Part shown: piece after piece, positions 8,577-17,740 of the stretch
Layout of the letters: each line of letters opens with the position of its first letter
Numbering within the stretch: the first letter of the stretch is position 1
From: Leptolyngbya sp. FACHB-8
GTDB lineage: Bacteria; Cyanobacteriota; Cyanobacteriia; Elainellales; Elainellaceae
Assembly: GCF_014695575.1 (NCBI RefSeq)
Contig: NZ_JACJOO010000047.1
Location: 1 to 64,000 of the forward strand
Direction: 5' to 3'
DNA: 64,000 nt
Notes under the pieces: generated by a model
The model's database searches: none
What the model saw: the letters and a program-made list of their open reading frames with translations, nothing else
What the model was told of the DNA's origin: nothing
Program-made: the position numbers and the translations under genes

Positions 8577-9575
8577 ATGTCGGCTGCATTCCTCTGGAGC
8601 CCCTATCACGCCCGTCTGCACCATACCCTTCGGCAACGGGGTCTTTTTTCTCGTAAACAAAGCATGTTGATTGCCGTTTCCGGTGGTCAAGATTCTCTCT
8701 GTCTGGCGCAATTGCTCTTGGATCTGCAACCCCATTGGGAATGGCGCATTGAGATCGCCCACTGCAACCATCGCTGGCGTCCAGATGCCGATGATAATGC
8801 AGCTTATGTCCAATCCTTAGCCGAAGCATGGCAGGTGCCCTACCATGGGCGCACCGCCGCTGAACCCATTCCCTCCGAAGCCGCCGCTCGTGACTGGCGC
8901 TATGCCGTCCTTAAGGAAATTGCCCGGCGGGAAGGATTAGACTGTGTCGTGACGGGCCATACGGCGAGTGATCGCGCGGAAACGCTTCTATACAATTTGA
9001 TTCGAGGCAGCGGAGCTGACGGCCTGCAAGCTCTCACCTGGAACCGTCCCTTAAGTGACTCCATTCGTCTGGTTCGTCCTCTCCTGGACTTCCTTCGCTC
9101 CGAAACCGCTCAAGTCTGTCAGGACAGACAGTTGGAGGTCTGGTACGACGCAACCAACGACGATGTAACCTACGCCCGTAACCGTATCCGCGAAGAACTT
9201 CTCCCTTACCTGCAGGAGCACCTCAACCCCCGGGTCGAAGCCCATCTTGGGCAGACTGCAGAGCTACTACGAGCCGACGTAGCTCTGTTAGAAGAATTAG
9301 CAACAACCGTGCGTAAACAGGCTAGTAGCCCTGATAGCCCCTACGCCTTAAATCGGCAAGTGCTCAAAAACGCTCCTCTGGCCCTCCAGCGGCGGGTGGT
9401 ACGCCAGTTTCTGCAAGGCTTATTGCCAGCATCCCCTACCTATGAGCAGGTCGAGAAGGTGGTACGACTTATTCTTGCACCCAACCGTAGTCAAACAGAT
9501 CCCCTTTCGGGAGGGGCGATCGCCCGCGTTGAGCAGGACTGGATTCAGCTTCAATCGAGGGAATCCAATTACTAA
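8577..9575 (+). CDS. tilS: tRNA(Ile)-lysidine synthase
   Basis: ATP-dependent enzyme that places lysidine at C34 of tRNA-Ile(CAU), changing both amino-acid identity and codon reading from AUG to AUA. It has the PP-loop motif SGGQDSL near residue 35 and the TilS-specific RNRIREELLPYL segment. The ATG at 8577 gives 332 residues, near the size of short cyanobacterial TilS proteins that lack the full C-terminal domain. An in-frame ATG at 8538 would add 13 residues. The stop codon lies inside a long palindrome shared with the convergent hmpF gene. Confidence 0.93.
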   Translation: MSAAFLWSPYHARLHHTLRQRGLFSRKQSMLIAVSGGQDSLCLAQLLLDLQPHWEWRIEIAHCNHRWRPDADDNAAYVQSLAEAWQVPYHGRTAAEPIPSEAAARDWRYAVLKEIARREGLDCVVTGHTASDRAETLLYNLIRGSGADGLQALTWNRPLSDSIRLVRPLLDFLRSETAQVCQDRQLEVWYDATNDDVTYARNRIREELLPYLQEHLNPRVEAHLGQTAELLRADVALLEELATTVRKQASSPDSPYALNRQVLKNAPLALQRRVVRQFLQGLLPASPTYEQVEKVVRLILAPNRSQTDPLSGGAIARVEQDWIQLQSRESNY

Positions 9576-9617
9576 TAAATTGGGGGTAGCGCTAAGCGCT
9601 ACCCCCAATTTATTAGT
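9571..9617. terminator. Palindrome between convergent tilS and hmpF
   Basis: Perfect inverted repeat with 22-bp arms (9571-9592, 9596-9617) and a 3-base loop, GC-rich near the loop and AT-rich outside. It includes the last codons and stop of tilS, and lies 19 bp past the end of hmpF. It can terminate both genes. Confidence 0.8.
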
Positions 9618-9635
9618 GATGATTCAGGTAATGGG

Positions 9636-11387
9636 TTAGGAAGCGTATTCTGGAGCCTGGGTCAAACTGCCGATCAATTGGCGCATCTCGGCGATCGCTT
9701 GCAACTGATAGTCGCTGGCTTCCTGGAACTGATTCATCAGCCCAGCAACGGCTTCCAGATTTTCCTGCAACTGCGGCAGAGCTCGGCTGGCAAACTGCAT
9801 GGCATCCGGGTAGGAATTGAGCCGTCCCCAGATTTCGCCCAGGGCTCCCTTCTCAGCTTTCAGGTCTTGCTCCTGTTGCTGTAGCTCATTCCACAGGGCT
9901 TCCTGGGTCGCCGCTTGCTGATCCACTTGTCCCTGCTGATTACCAAAGCTATCTTGCATGGCCTTAAGGTCGCTCTGGGCTTGTTGCAAAGCCTGCGAAA
10001 GTTGTTGCTTCAGGTTATCCAGTCGAGACACGACGGGGGAGAGATCAATTTCCGGACCACTGCCACCACTGCTTTCTCCCTTACGACGGCTTAGAACTTG
10101 TCGATGCTGCTGGATGACATCTCGCCGCTCTTGCAAAGTCCGTCGTTGCCCTACCAGGGTCTCATCCAACATCCGATAGCGATCCTGCTCGTCTGCCAGC
10201 TCCGACTCCATGCGCATGCGATCGTACTCGCTAGCACTTTGGATTTGCTCCATCAGCTTATTGATGTCGTCCTGTTGAGCTGTCAGCTCCTCTTCCTGGC
10301 TGCTCACGAAGCGCGAGATTTTCTCCAGGTCAGCCTCCATATCTCGAACTGCCGTCTCCAACTCCTCTAGAGGCATCTTTTCCAGAGCGCTTAGGTCAAT
10401 GCCACCACCCAAAGTAAACTGCCCCGACGTCTCAATTAACTGTCGGAATTGTTGTTGTAACTCATCCTGCTGCTGTAGCTGAGAAGTCAGGCTATTGATA
10501 TGGTCCTGCTTCATATCCACCAGCTTTTGGCGTGCTTGCAGTTCCGCTCGAGCATCTTCTAGTGCTGTCTGAGCCTGCCGCCACTCCTGCCAGCGCGTCT
10601 GCAGCCGTTGCAGGTTCTCGTCCAGGGTATTCTGACGTTGCTGAGTCTGGTTCCGCTCCTCATCCAATGTCTGATAGTGGCTTCCAATGCTCTCCTGCTG
10701 ATGATTGAGGATACCAAACGCCTGGTTGAGCTGTTCCCGTACGGCTTCGGTCGGTGCGATCGCCCCCGATAGCCGATCCAGCAACTCCTGCATCTGCTGG
10801 GCCTTCCCTTCATCGAGCACAGCCGATTGGGAATATTGAGCCTTCTGCTCCTCCATGCGGTTCATTTCACCCCGCAGATGAGCCCAGGCTCCTTCAAGAT
10901 CCTGGTTCTTACGGTCGAACTCGGCCCGCTGCTGCTCTACATTCGCTTGCAGCTCTTCAATTTCCCGACGCTGTTGCTCCAGCCGCTCAAAGTCTTCCTC
11001 CATCTGGTGGAGTTGCTCTTGGCGAGCTTCTAGCTCCATTTCTCGACGGTTGAGTTCCTGGCTCTGGTAAGTCAGCGACTCCTTCCATTGTTCAATTTCT
11101 TCTTCCTGGGATTTGGAGCGATCCTGGAGGCGGGAGAAGTTTTGCAGAATGGTCACCAATTGACGTGCCGCATCGGAGTGCCGCTGTATCTGCTTGGTTC
11201 CACTCAGCTCAACCATAATCAGTGCACCGGCGTTGTAGCTAGCCATTTCATCGGGGCACTGAACAATTTCTTCATTGGGTACAGCCGTCCAGCTACTTTC
11301 TGAACGCTGGCACGCCAATAATCGAAGTTCCACCTTTGCGGTTCGGAACGCTCCACCCTTCTTCTGCACTTCGGCTAGATACAGCAC
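9636..11387 (-). CDS. hmpF: Pilus motility taxis protein HmpF
   Basis: A 583-residue protein with a compact N-terminal domain (about 1-75, MLYLAEVQKKGGAFRTAKVE) followed by a very long Gln/Glu-rich coiled coil (about 85-540). This layout matches cyanobacterial HmpF, a cytoplasmic protein that localises to the leading poles of hormogonium cells and is needed for type IV pilus activity in Nostoc. It starts with GTG at 11385-11387 after an AGAGGAAT ribosome site. It lies next to and divergent from hmpA-E, which supports the identification. No membrane segment is present. Confidence 0.85.
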   Translation of the reverse strand: MLYLAEVQKKGGAFRTAKVELRLLACQRSESSWTAVPNEEIVQCPDEMASYNAGALIMVELSGTKQIQRHSDAARQLVTILQNFSRLQDRSKSQEEEIEQWKESLTYQSQELNRREMELEARQEQLHQMEEDFERLEQQRREIEELQANVEQQRAEFDRKNQDLEGAWAHLRGEMNRMEEQKAQYSQSAVLDEGKAQQMQELLDRLSGAIAPTEAVREQLNQAFGILNHQQESIGSHYQTLDEERNQTQQRQNTLDENLQRLQTRWQEWRQAQTALEDARAELQARQKLVDMKQDHINSLTSQLQQQDELQQQFRQLIETSGQFTLGGGIDLSALEKMPLEELETAVRDMEADLEKISRFVSSQEEELTAQQDDINKLMEQIQSASEYDRMRMESELADEQDRYRMLDETLVGQRRTLQERRDVIQQHRQVLSRRKGESSGGSGPEIDLSPVVSRLDNLKQQLSQALQQAQSDLKAMQDSFGNQQGQVDQQAATQEALWNELQQQEQDLKAEKGALGEIWGRLNSYPDAMQFASRALPQLQENLEAVAGLMNQFQEASDYQLQAIAEMRQLIGSLTQAPEYAS

Positions 11388-12528
11388 ACCAATATTCCTC
11401 TTCCGTATCGGTCTAGACTAAATACCAACGATGCAAATCAATCCACCTGATGGTTGGCAGTTCCTTAGTAGCTGGTAAGCCTATACTGACTTAGGAACCA
11501 GTCCCTAGCCCAGCCAAGGTCTTCCATAAGTCTAATCAAAGGCCCCATCATCATTATGTTGCAGAATAACCAAGGGGATACCGATCGAGCCGATGGATCT
11601 CGGTTATCCCTGGCAATTTGGTTAGCTGCTGGCGATCGCATCCAACCGTCAAATCGCTCCGCTTTCCGCCCCTGACATCTGCGAACACGCAGTGCGACTA
11701 GGTTGGGATGGAGGCACCTGAATCCTTCCGTTCAAATGTAACACCATCAAATGGGAACGGGATCTGGTTCTAACGCAAAAGCACAAACGCTTTTCTAAAA
11801 TTTATGCAGCCTTCAGGTTTATGCCTTGAATGCGTAATTTTCCGGACAGCATCCAGCAAGCGCGAAGACTCACAATGACAACTTCAGATCTGATGGGTGC
11901 AGGGCTAATGCTCTTTGAACAGCCTTTTCAAGTATTGCGATCGCCCTTTTCCTTCCTGTGTCTGGGTAGTGTTGCAAATGCGTGGTTGGTTGTTGAGATG
12001 GGGGTAAGCTCCCCGCTCAAAATTAACTAATCAACATGTCTAGAACAGCACCAAATTTATGGCAATGCTCCACTTTGTCACCATTAAGAAAGGCTTCTGT
12101 CGTTCTTGGCCATCTCATCTATATATAACGTTGTGTAAACTTCCGGGTATCCACGATTATTCTGCAAAACCCTCTAATTAGGAAGCTTTACAGCCTTTCA
12201 TCCGGCCTCCCAATGGCTGAAGTAGAGGTATAGCAGTGACTATAGATTGTCCAATCAATGAGTAACGCTATAGTGATAAAGCAGAAGCTCAAGAGCAGCC
12301 TTAATTAGCTGCAAAATCAGGCAAAAACCGCTAAAAAGCTACTTTTCATAGGTTAAAAACTCTTTGGGCGAGGAAAAGTCTTTCATTGCGATTGCTCAAT
12401 ACTTTGAGCATGGCTGATGATTTTCCCAATCTGATCGGGAATCTTGATGAAAGAGGTAACAATGAACTAGGTAAAGCACGCGGTTCCCCAATCCCGTGCA
12501 ACCGTTTTCAGGAGAGCCACTCGGCTAA
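11388..12528. other. Divergent hmpF-hmpA intergenic region
   Basis: A 1.14-kb region without a convincing gene, between the divergent starts of hmpF and hmpA. It presumably holds promoters and leader RNA for both motility units. An AGGAG ribosome site precedes the hmpA start at 12529. Short frames (for example 11875-12030) lack coding character. I see no strong palindrome here, which is unlike most other gaps in the window. Confidence 0.6.
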
Positions 12529-13812
12529 ATGCAGGGCACACTCAGCGAAATCGATAGTCGCAGTATTCTTCAACTCATTGAATTAGGCCAGCGAACTGGA
12601 GAGCTGTTTGTCGAAGCCTACAGCTTGCCAATGGTTCCGACCGGCAATGATGCAGTTGTTGCACAGCAAGCTTGGCGGCGCCCTAAAGCCCCAGTCGAGA
12701 AATCCTGGTTTGTCTTCTTCCTGAATGGACAAGTAGTCTATGCCGGTGATGCTGGATCAGATTTGACGCGCCTGCGGGATTACCTGCGTCACTATCGCAT
12801 TACTCTTTCTGCAGATAATGCAGCTCCTTCGGCGATCGCCACCACCAACGCTCCTGAGTATGGCCACCTCTGGGCTCTGCTTGAGAACCATACCCTTACG
12901 GCTGCTCAGGGACGCACCATCCTTCAACGTATGGTGCAAGAAACATTGTTTGACATCCTGAGCCTGCATCAAGGCGCATTCATCTTTGAGGTTGGCCCAC
13001 CTCTGGTGCCTCAACTAATGCCCTTGGAAATCGGTGCGTTGGTGCCCCAAATTCTGAAACAGGTGCAGGAGTGGAAGCAACTGCGCCCCCATGTGCAATC
13101 TCCGGAGCAATGCCCGGCGCTTGCTGAAACCAGCCACCTACGTTCCAAAATCTCAGAAAGTGCCCTGACCGCCTGGCTCGATGGCAAAACCTCCATCCGT
13201 CGCCTGGCTCGCTATTTGCATCAGGACATTGTGGCTGTAGCAAATCGTCTTTACCCCTATGTGGAACGGGGCGATCTGCAACTGCACATGCCCCAGCCTA
13301 TTCCTGCCCCAAACCCAAACCTACTGCCTCAAAATCGGGTACCACGAGTTGTGTGCATCGATGATGGGGCCAGTATCCGTAAAGTCGTTGAGCTCATTCT
13401 CAACGGCAATGGTTATGAAGGCACATCCATTAGCAACCCACTCAAGGCGCTGAGCCTTCTATTCCAACTCAAGCCCGATCTCATCCTGTGTGATATCTCA
13501 ATGCCCGAGTTGGATGGCTACGAAATTTGCGCCATGCTGCGCAAGTCCACCGCGTTTCGTCAGACCCCCATCATTATGTTGACGGGTCGAGACGGATTTA
13601 TTGATCGGGTACGCGCCCGAATGGTTGGGGCTACAGACTATCTGACGAAGCCCTTCGGAGAACACGAATTATTAACTCTAATAGAGAAATATATCGGGCC
13701 TGGGAATCCTGATCAGCCTGAGCCTGAAAAATTATTGGCCGAAGCCCTTGAAAATGAGTTAGAAATTGGTATCCCCCGATCTACTTCCGCCACAACTACC
13801 CCAACTGATTAA
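12529..13812 (+). CDS. hmpA: PatA/PixG-type response regulator (HmpA)
   Basis: First gene of the chemotaxis-like unit. The N-terminal half (about 1-260) is a PATAN/DUF4388-type domain beginning MQGTLSEIDSRSILQLIE. The C-terminal half (about 275-395) is a receiver domain with the acidic pair CIDD, the phospho-acceptor Asp in LILCDISMPELDG and the conserved Lys in YLTKPF. Such proteins act in the cytoplasm as outputs of HmpE/PixL-type kinases and set type IV pilus behaviour. Length is 427 residues. It is followed after 97 bp by hmpB in the same direction. Confidence 0.87.
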   Translation: MQGTLSEIDSRSILQLIELGQRTGELFVEAYSLPMVPTGNDAVVAQQAWRRPKAPVEKSWFVFFLNGQVVYAGDAGSDLTRLRDYLRHYRITLSADNAAPSAIATTNAPEYGHLWALLENHTLTAAQGRTILQRMVQETLFDILSLHQGAFIFEVGPPLVPQLMPLEIGALVPQILKQVQEWKQLRPHVQSPEQCPALAETSHLRSKISESALTAWLDGKTSIRRLARYLHQDIVAVANRLYPYVERGDLQLHMPQPIPAPNPNLLPQNRVPRVVCIDDGASIRKVVELILNGNGYEGTSISNPLKALSLLFQLKPDLILCDISMPELDGYEICAMLRKSTAFRQTPIIMLTGRDGFIDRVRARMVGATDYLTKPFGEHELLTLIEKYIGPGNPDQPEPEKLLAEALENELEIGIPRSTSATTTPTD

Positions 13813-13909
13813 TTATTCAATTTGAAGTGCATTATCTTGGTTTACAGGAGAATCCTTATACTGTCCTCGTTAAGCCTCCTTCCCAACCAATCGCGGTCGT
13901 AGAGTCGAT

Positions 13910-14275
13910 ATGAGTAAAGTTTTAGTCGTCGAAGACAGCGTAACCCAACGAGAAATGATTACAGATCTACTAAAGGGTAGTGGACTAGAAGTAACAGTCG
14001 CCAGTGATGGGGTAGAAGCCTTGGAGCAGATCGAGGATCTGCGGCCCGATCTAGTCGTGCTCGATATTGTAATGCCTCGAATGAATGGGTACGAGGTCTG
14101 CCGTCAGATCAAATCTAATCCCAAAACCCAGAACATTCCTGTTGTGATGTGTTCATCAAAAGGGGAGGAGTTTGACCGCTACTGGGGCATGAAGCAGGGT
14201 GCAGATGCCTATATTGCTAAGCCCTTCCAGCCCACAGAGCTGGTTGGCACCGTTAAGCAGCTATTGCGAGGATAA
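13910..14275 (+). CDS. hmpB: CheY-like response regulator (HmpB/PixH type)
   Basis: Single-domain receiver of 121 residues. The acidic pocket (VVEDS), the phospho-acceptor D52 in LDIVMPRMNGYE and the Lys of YIAKPF are all present. No output domain. It likely receives phosphate from HmpE and competes with or complements HmpA in controlling pilus motors. It lies 11 bp upstream of hmpC, so it shares that transcript. Confidence 0.88.
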   Translation: MSKVLVVEDSVTQREMITDLLKGSGLEVTVASDGVEALEQIEDLRPDLVVLDIVMPRMNGYEVCRQIKSNPKTQNIPVVMCSSKGEEFDRYWGMKQGADAYIAKPFQPTELVGTVKQLLRG

Positions 14276-14286
14276 GGCGTGACCTA

Positions 14287-14823
14287 ATGATCGGCAATCC
14301 AGATTTTTTAACCGGTAGTGGGCAAGATCAGGCCCCCGAACTACAACAGCTCGATAGTCCCGAGGGTGAGCTTCACCTGCGGTTTTTTGTCACGTCAGGG
14401 GGTGAGTTTGCCTTGCCTGCTATGGGCATCCGCGAAGTGATCTCAGCCTCCCCGGATCGAATTACACCGATCCCGAATGTATCCCCCCTCCTCTTGGGTA
14501 CTCTCAATGTACGGGGGCGGGTCGTGTGGGTCGCCGATCTGGGTCAGTTTTTAGGTGATGTCATGCCCCTCAGCACCGATCGCTCTGAAATAGCAGTGAT
14601 TGCGGTTGAGGATCAAGACACTATGTTAGGCTTAGCGGTTGACCGCATCTACGGTATGGATTGGCTGGACATCGAGGAGATTCAGATGCCCACCAATGTA
14701 GCCGATGGTATGGCACCGTTTCTCCGAGGAGAGTGGACTGTTGCCGATGCCACTGGCACAGACCATGTCCTCAGGCTTCTAGACCAGGTCGCAATCCTAC
14801 GATCAGCGCGATGGGCGGCATAA
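14287..14823 (+). CDS. hmpC: CheW-domain coupling protein (HmpC/PixI type)
   Basis: A 178-residue CheW-like adaptor linking the receptor HmpD to the kinase HmpE. The CheW fold runs from about residue 27 (LHLRFFVTSGGEFALP) with the typical ITPIPNVSPLLLGTLNVRG and AVDRIYGMD segments. It sits between hmpB and hmpD with short spacers, as in PixI/PilI loci. Confidence 0.87.
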   Translation: MIGNPDFLTGSGQDQAPELQQLDSPEGELHLRFFVTSGGEFALPAMGIREVISASPDRITPIPNVSPLLLGTLNVRGRVVWVADLGQFLGDVMPLSTDRSEIAVIAVEDQDTMLGLAVDRIYGMDWLDIEEIQMPTNVADGMAPFLRGEWTVADATGTDHVLRLLDQVAILRSARWAA

Positions 14824-14864
14824 ATATCAGGCAAATTCCGAATCTGTTCGGGTAGGAGGAGCAA

Positions 14865-17552
14865 ATGGGATCAGGCACTGAGTACGCACAAGAGTATCAA
14901 CAGGCTGAACGAGCCTACATGCAAGGCAGATATGAAGAGGCTGCCGAAATCGTCGATCGCTTGGCTGCCAACCACCCAGACGATCCAAGCACCCGGCTGC
15001 TGCGAGGCCACGTCTATTGCTATGGCCTGCAACAGTACGAGATGGCCCGCCAGGAATACGAGACGGTACTTACCATCACCACGGATGCAGAATATATTGA
15101 CTACGCCAACAGTGGCTTAGCCGCTATCAGCCAATATTCCTCCTCCGACTCCGATAGCCCAACGGGTGAAGATCCAAGCTTTGGGGTCGCGGACTTTGAT
15201 ATTGATTCAGATTTTGTTAGCACCCATGATCCCTCTTCCTATGGAACAAATGGATTCCAGGCAGAAGGGGATGACTTTGGCTTAGAAGACTTTGGTGCAT
15301 TTAACGGCTCTGACAATCCCTTCGGGACAGCCGCTACGGAAGACGCTTACGATAATCCATTCGCTAACAATGTGGGCGATGGCAATATAGGCGGTGATGA
15401 TCCGTTTGGCCTGGATGATTCACCGTTCAATACGGCGGCTCCGGCTTATCCTCCCAGCGATGATGAGTTTGGCAACACAGTTTTTGGAGGTGAGAATCTC
15501 AGCTCCCCGCCACCCTTTGAAGATGACTTTACCGTAGACGAAAATCCTGGATACGCCAGCAATAACTATGGCGATTATGGTTCTTCCCTGGATAGTGCGC
15601 CAGGGGTGACCCATAATCGGCAAGGCGATGAGGAAACCCTTTTTATGTCGGGTGATGAATTAGAAGGTCAGCCCCAGATGGATCAGACCTTTGGGTATCC
15701 AAGCTACAACTCCACCGTCAGCCTGAACACTGGCTCTGACAGCTTTAATGATTTTGATTTGGAAGACCTGGATGATTTTCAGGACTTTTCTACCAGCGAA
15801 GAACCCCGTCCAGCGCCTCAAAATACAGTTCGCTCTGGAGGAGCTGATTTTCTTGATGACTTTGAGGAGTTTGACGATCTGGGAAGTCTGCCCGACTTTG
15901 ACCTATCGGACAACTCTGCTGGTTTTAGCAGCCCATCCGTTGGGATCTCCAACTCTATGTCCTCCGGGGATTCCAGCTTCGGCTTCGCAGACAGCGGCGA
16001 CCAATCCGTCATTCGGGAAGACGAAATCTTCAGCATTGCAGGTAATACTGAATCGTTGCCGACATTCACGTCCGTTGATGTCCGTGATGTGGAACCCGAA
16101 GTAAGTGTGGAGCAAGGATGGACGGCTCCGATGGAGAATGCTTCCCTTTCCTCCAAGCGTTGGATTATTGCTGGAGCGACAGGGATTGTATCGGCTCTAT
16201 CGGTTGCAACCGTTAGTTTCATCTCCTCCAGTCTTCTCGTACCCCCGCAAGACAAGCCTACCGTGGTTCCTTACACCACCCGTTCTGGCTTGCTGATGGC
16301 GGCAGCTGCAGGCTTATGCGGGGCAGGTACCGCTGCGGCTCTAAGTTGGGCCACAACCCGTCAAATGCAGCGCTCTGTAGATGACTTGCAACGCCAGTTT
16401 GAATCGGTTTCTCAGGGAAACCTGAATGCTCGAGCTGTAGTGTACTCCGAGGATGAACTGGGCCGCTTGGCGACTGGCTTTAACCAGATGGCTCGAGTGA
16501 TTTTAACGACCACCAGTGAAGCTCAGCGTAAGGCGGAAGAGCAGGAGCAAGCGAAGGAAGATTTGCAGCGTCAAGTGATTCGCTTACTGGACGACGTAGA
16601 AGGCGCGGCCCGAGGTGACCTGACGGTACAGGCGGAAGTAACTGCCGACGTTCTGGGAGCCGTTGCTGATTCCTTCAACCTCACCATTCAAAACCTGCGA
16701 GAGATTGTGGAACAGGTGAAGACTGCTGCTCGGCAGGTAGCCAAGAGTTCTACAGAAAATGAAATATTTGCGCGATCGCTCTCCTCTGACGCTCTCCGTC
16801 AGGCCGAGGAGCTGGCCGTCACCCTCAACTCTGTGCAGGTGATGACCGACTCGATTCAGCGGGTGGCCGAAAGCGCCCGTGAAGCTGAGGAAGTAGCCCG
16901 TTCTGCATCGGCTACCGCCCTCAAAGGTGGGGAAGCGGTGGAACGTACTGTATCCGGTATTTTGGAAATCCGAGAAACGGTGGCGGAAACAACCCGGAAG
17001 GTGAAGCGACTGGCCGAATCTTCCCAGGAAATTTCCAAGATCGTGGCATTGATTTCTCAGATCGCTTCTCGTACGAACTTGCTGGCCCTTAACGCCAGTA
17101 TTGAAGCGGCTCGTGCCGGTGAAGCAGGTCGAGGATTCGCCATTGTTGCCGATGAGGTTCGTCAGCTAGCGGACCGGGCGGCTAAAGCGTCGAAAGAAAT
17201 CGAGCAGATCGTATTGCAGATTCAGGGTGAAACGAGCTCGGTAATGACGGCAATGGAGGAAGGTACCCAGCAGGTTATTGAGGGTACTCGACTGGCAGAA
17301 CAGGCCAAGCGATCGCTCGAAGACATCATTCAGGTATCTAACCGAATTGACGTGCTGGTGCGTTCTATTACCGCCGATACCGTCGAGCAAACGGAAACCT
17401 CCCGAGCTGTGGCCCAGGTTATGCAATCCGTTGAGTTAACCGCTCAAGAAACCTCCCAGGAAGCCCAACGGGTGTCCGGTTCTCTTCAGAGTCTGGTGGG
17501 AGTTGCGCGTGACCTGCTGAACTCCGTGGAACGTTTCCGCGTTGAAAAATAA
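14865..17552 (+). CDS. hmpD: Methyl-accepting chemotaxis protein (HmpD/PixJ/PilJ type)
   Basis: An 895-residue taxis receptor. The N terminus has a short TPR-like helical region (about 5-90). A long acidic, Phe-rich, low-complexity region follows (about 95-400) with many D-F and NPF/DPF motifs. Two hydrophobic segments (about 425-450 and 470-492) are probable membrane helices. Two HAMP-like segments (about 500-550 and 570-625) precede a full MCP signalling coiled coil whose tip reads [20 protein letters not shown]. No classic periplasmic sensor domain lies between the two membrane helices, so the signal is probably sensed inside the cell or through partners. An AGGAGGAG ribosome site precedes the ATG. 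Part of the hmpA-E unit. Confidence 0.88.
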   Translation: MGSGTEYAQEYQQAERAYMQGRYEEAAEIVDRLAANHPDDPSTRLLRGHVYCYGLQQYEMARQEYETVLTITTDAEYIDYANSGLAAISQYSSSDSDSPTGEDPSFGVADFDIDSDFVSTHDPSSYGTNGFQAEGDDFGLEDFGAFNGSDNPFGTAATEDAYDNPFANNVGDGNIGGDDPFGLDDSPFNTAAPAYPPSDDEFGNTVFGGENLSSPPPFEDDFTVDENPGYASNNYGDYGSSLDSAPGVTHNRQGDEETLFMSGDELEGQPQMDQTFGYPSYNSTVSLNTGSDSFNDFDLEDLDDFQDFSTSEEPRPAPQNTVRSGGADFLDDFEEFDDLGSLPDFDLSDNSAGFSSPSVGISNSMSSGDSSFGFADSGDQSVIREDEIFSIAGNTESLPTFTSVDVRDVEPEVSVEQGWTAPMENASLSSKRWIIAGATGIVSALSVATVSFISSSLLVPPQDKPTVVPYTTRSGLLMAAAAGLCGAGTAAALSWATTRQMQRSVDDLQRQFESVSQGNLNARAVVYSEDELGRLATGFNQMARVILTTTSEAQRKAEEQEQAKEDLQRQVIRLLDDVEGAARGDLTVQAEVTADVLGAVADSFNLTIQNLREIVEQVKTAARQVAKSSTENEIFARSLSSDALRQAEELAVTLNSVQVMTDSIQRVAESAREAEEVARSASATALKGGEAVERTVSGILEIRETVAETTRKVKRLAESSQEISKIVALISQIASRTNLLALNASIEAARAGEAGRGFAIVADEVRQLADRAAKASKEIEQIVLQIQGETSSVMTAMEEGTQQVIEGTRLAEQAKRSLEDIIQVSNRIDVLVRSITADTVEQTETSRAVAQVMQSVELTAQETSQEAQRVSGSLQSLVGVARDLLNSVERFRVEK

Positions 17553-17740
17553 GCCATTCTTATTTCGTTAACCCCTATTGGAGGGATGACGTGATAGTGA
17601 TATGGGAGAAGTCGGGTACATTAGATGCAATTCATCTATAAATCGGCCGACTGATCGGTTTGTATCAGGTGCCACCGAGTGACATCTACCAAGCCCACTT
17701 GGGTGCATAGCCAAACCCAGCGTATTCGAGGAACACTGCC

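Noticed and set aside
11875-12030. 51-codon frame between hmpF and hmpA
   Set aside because: Composition is weakly hydrophobic, with no clear helix or conserved start context. Not enough to call a gene.
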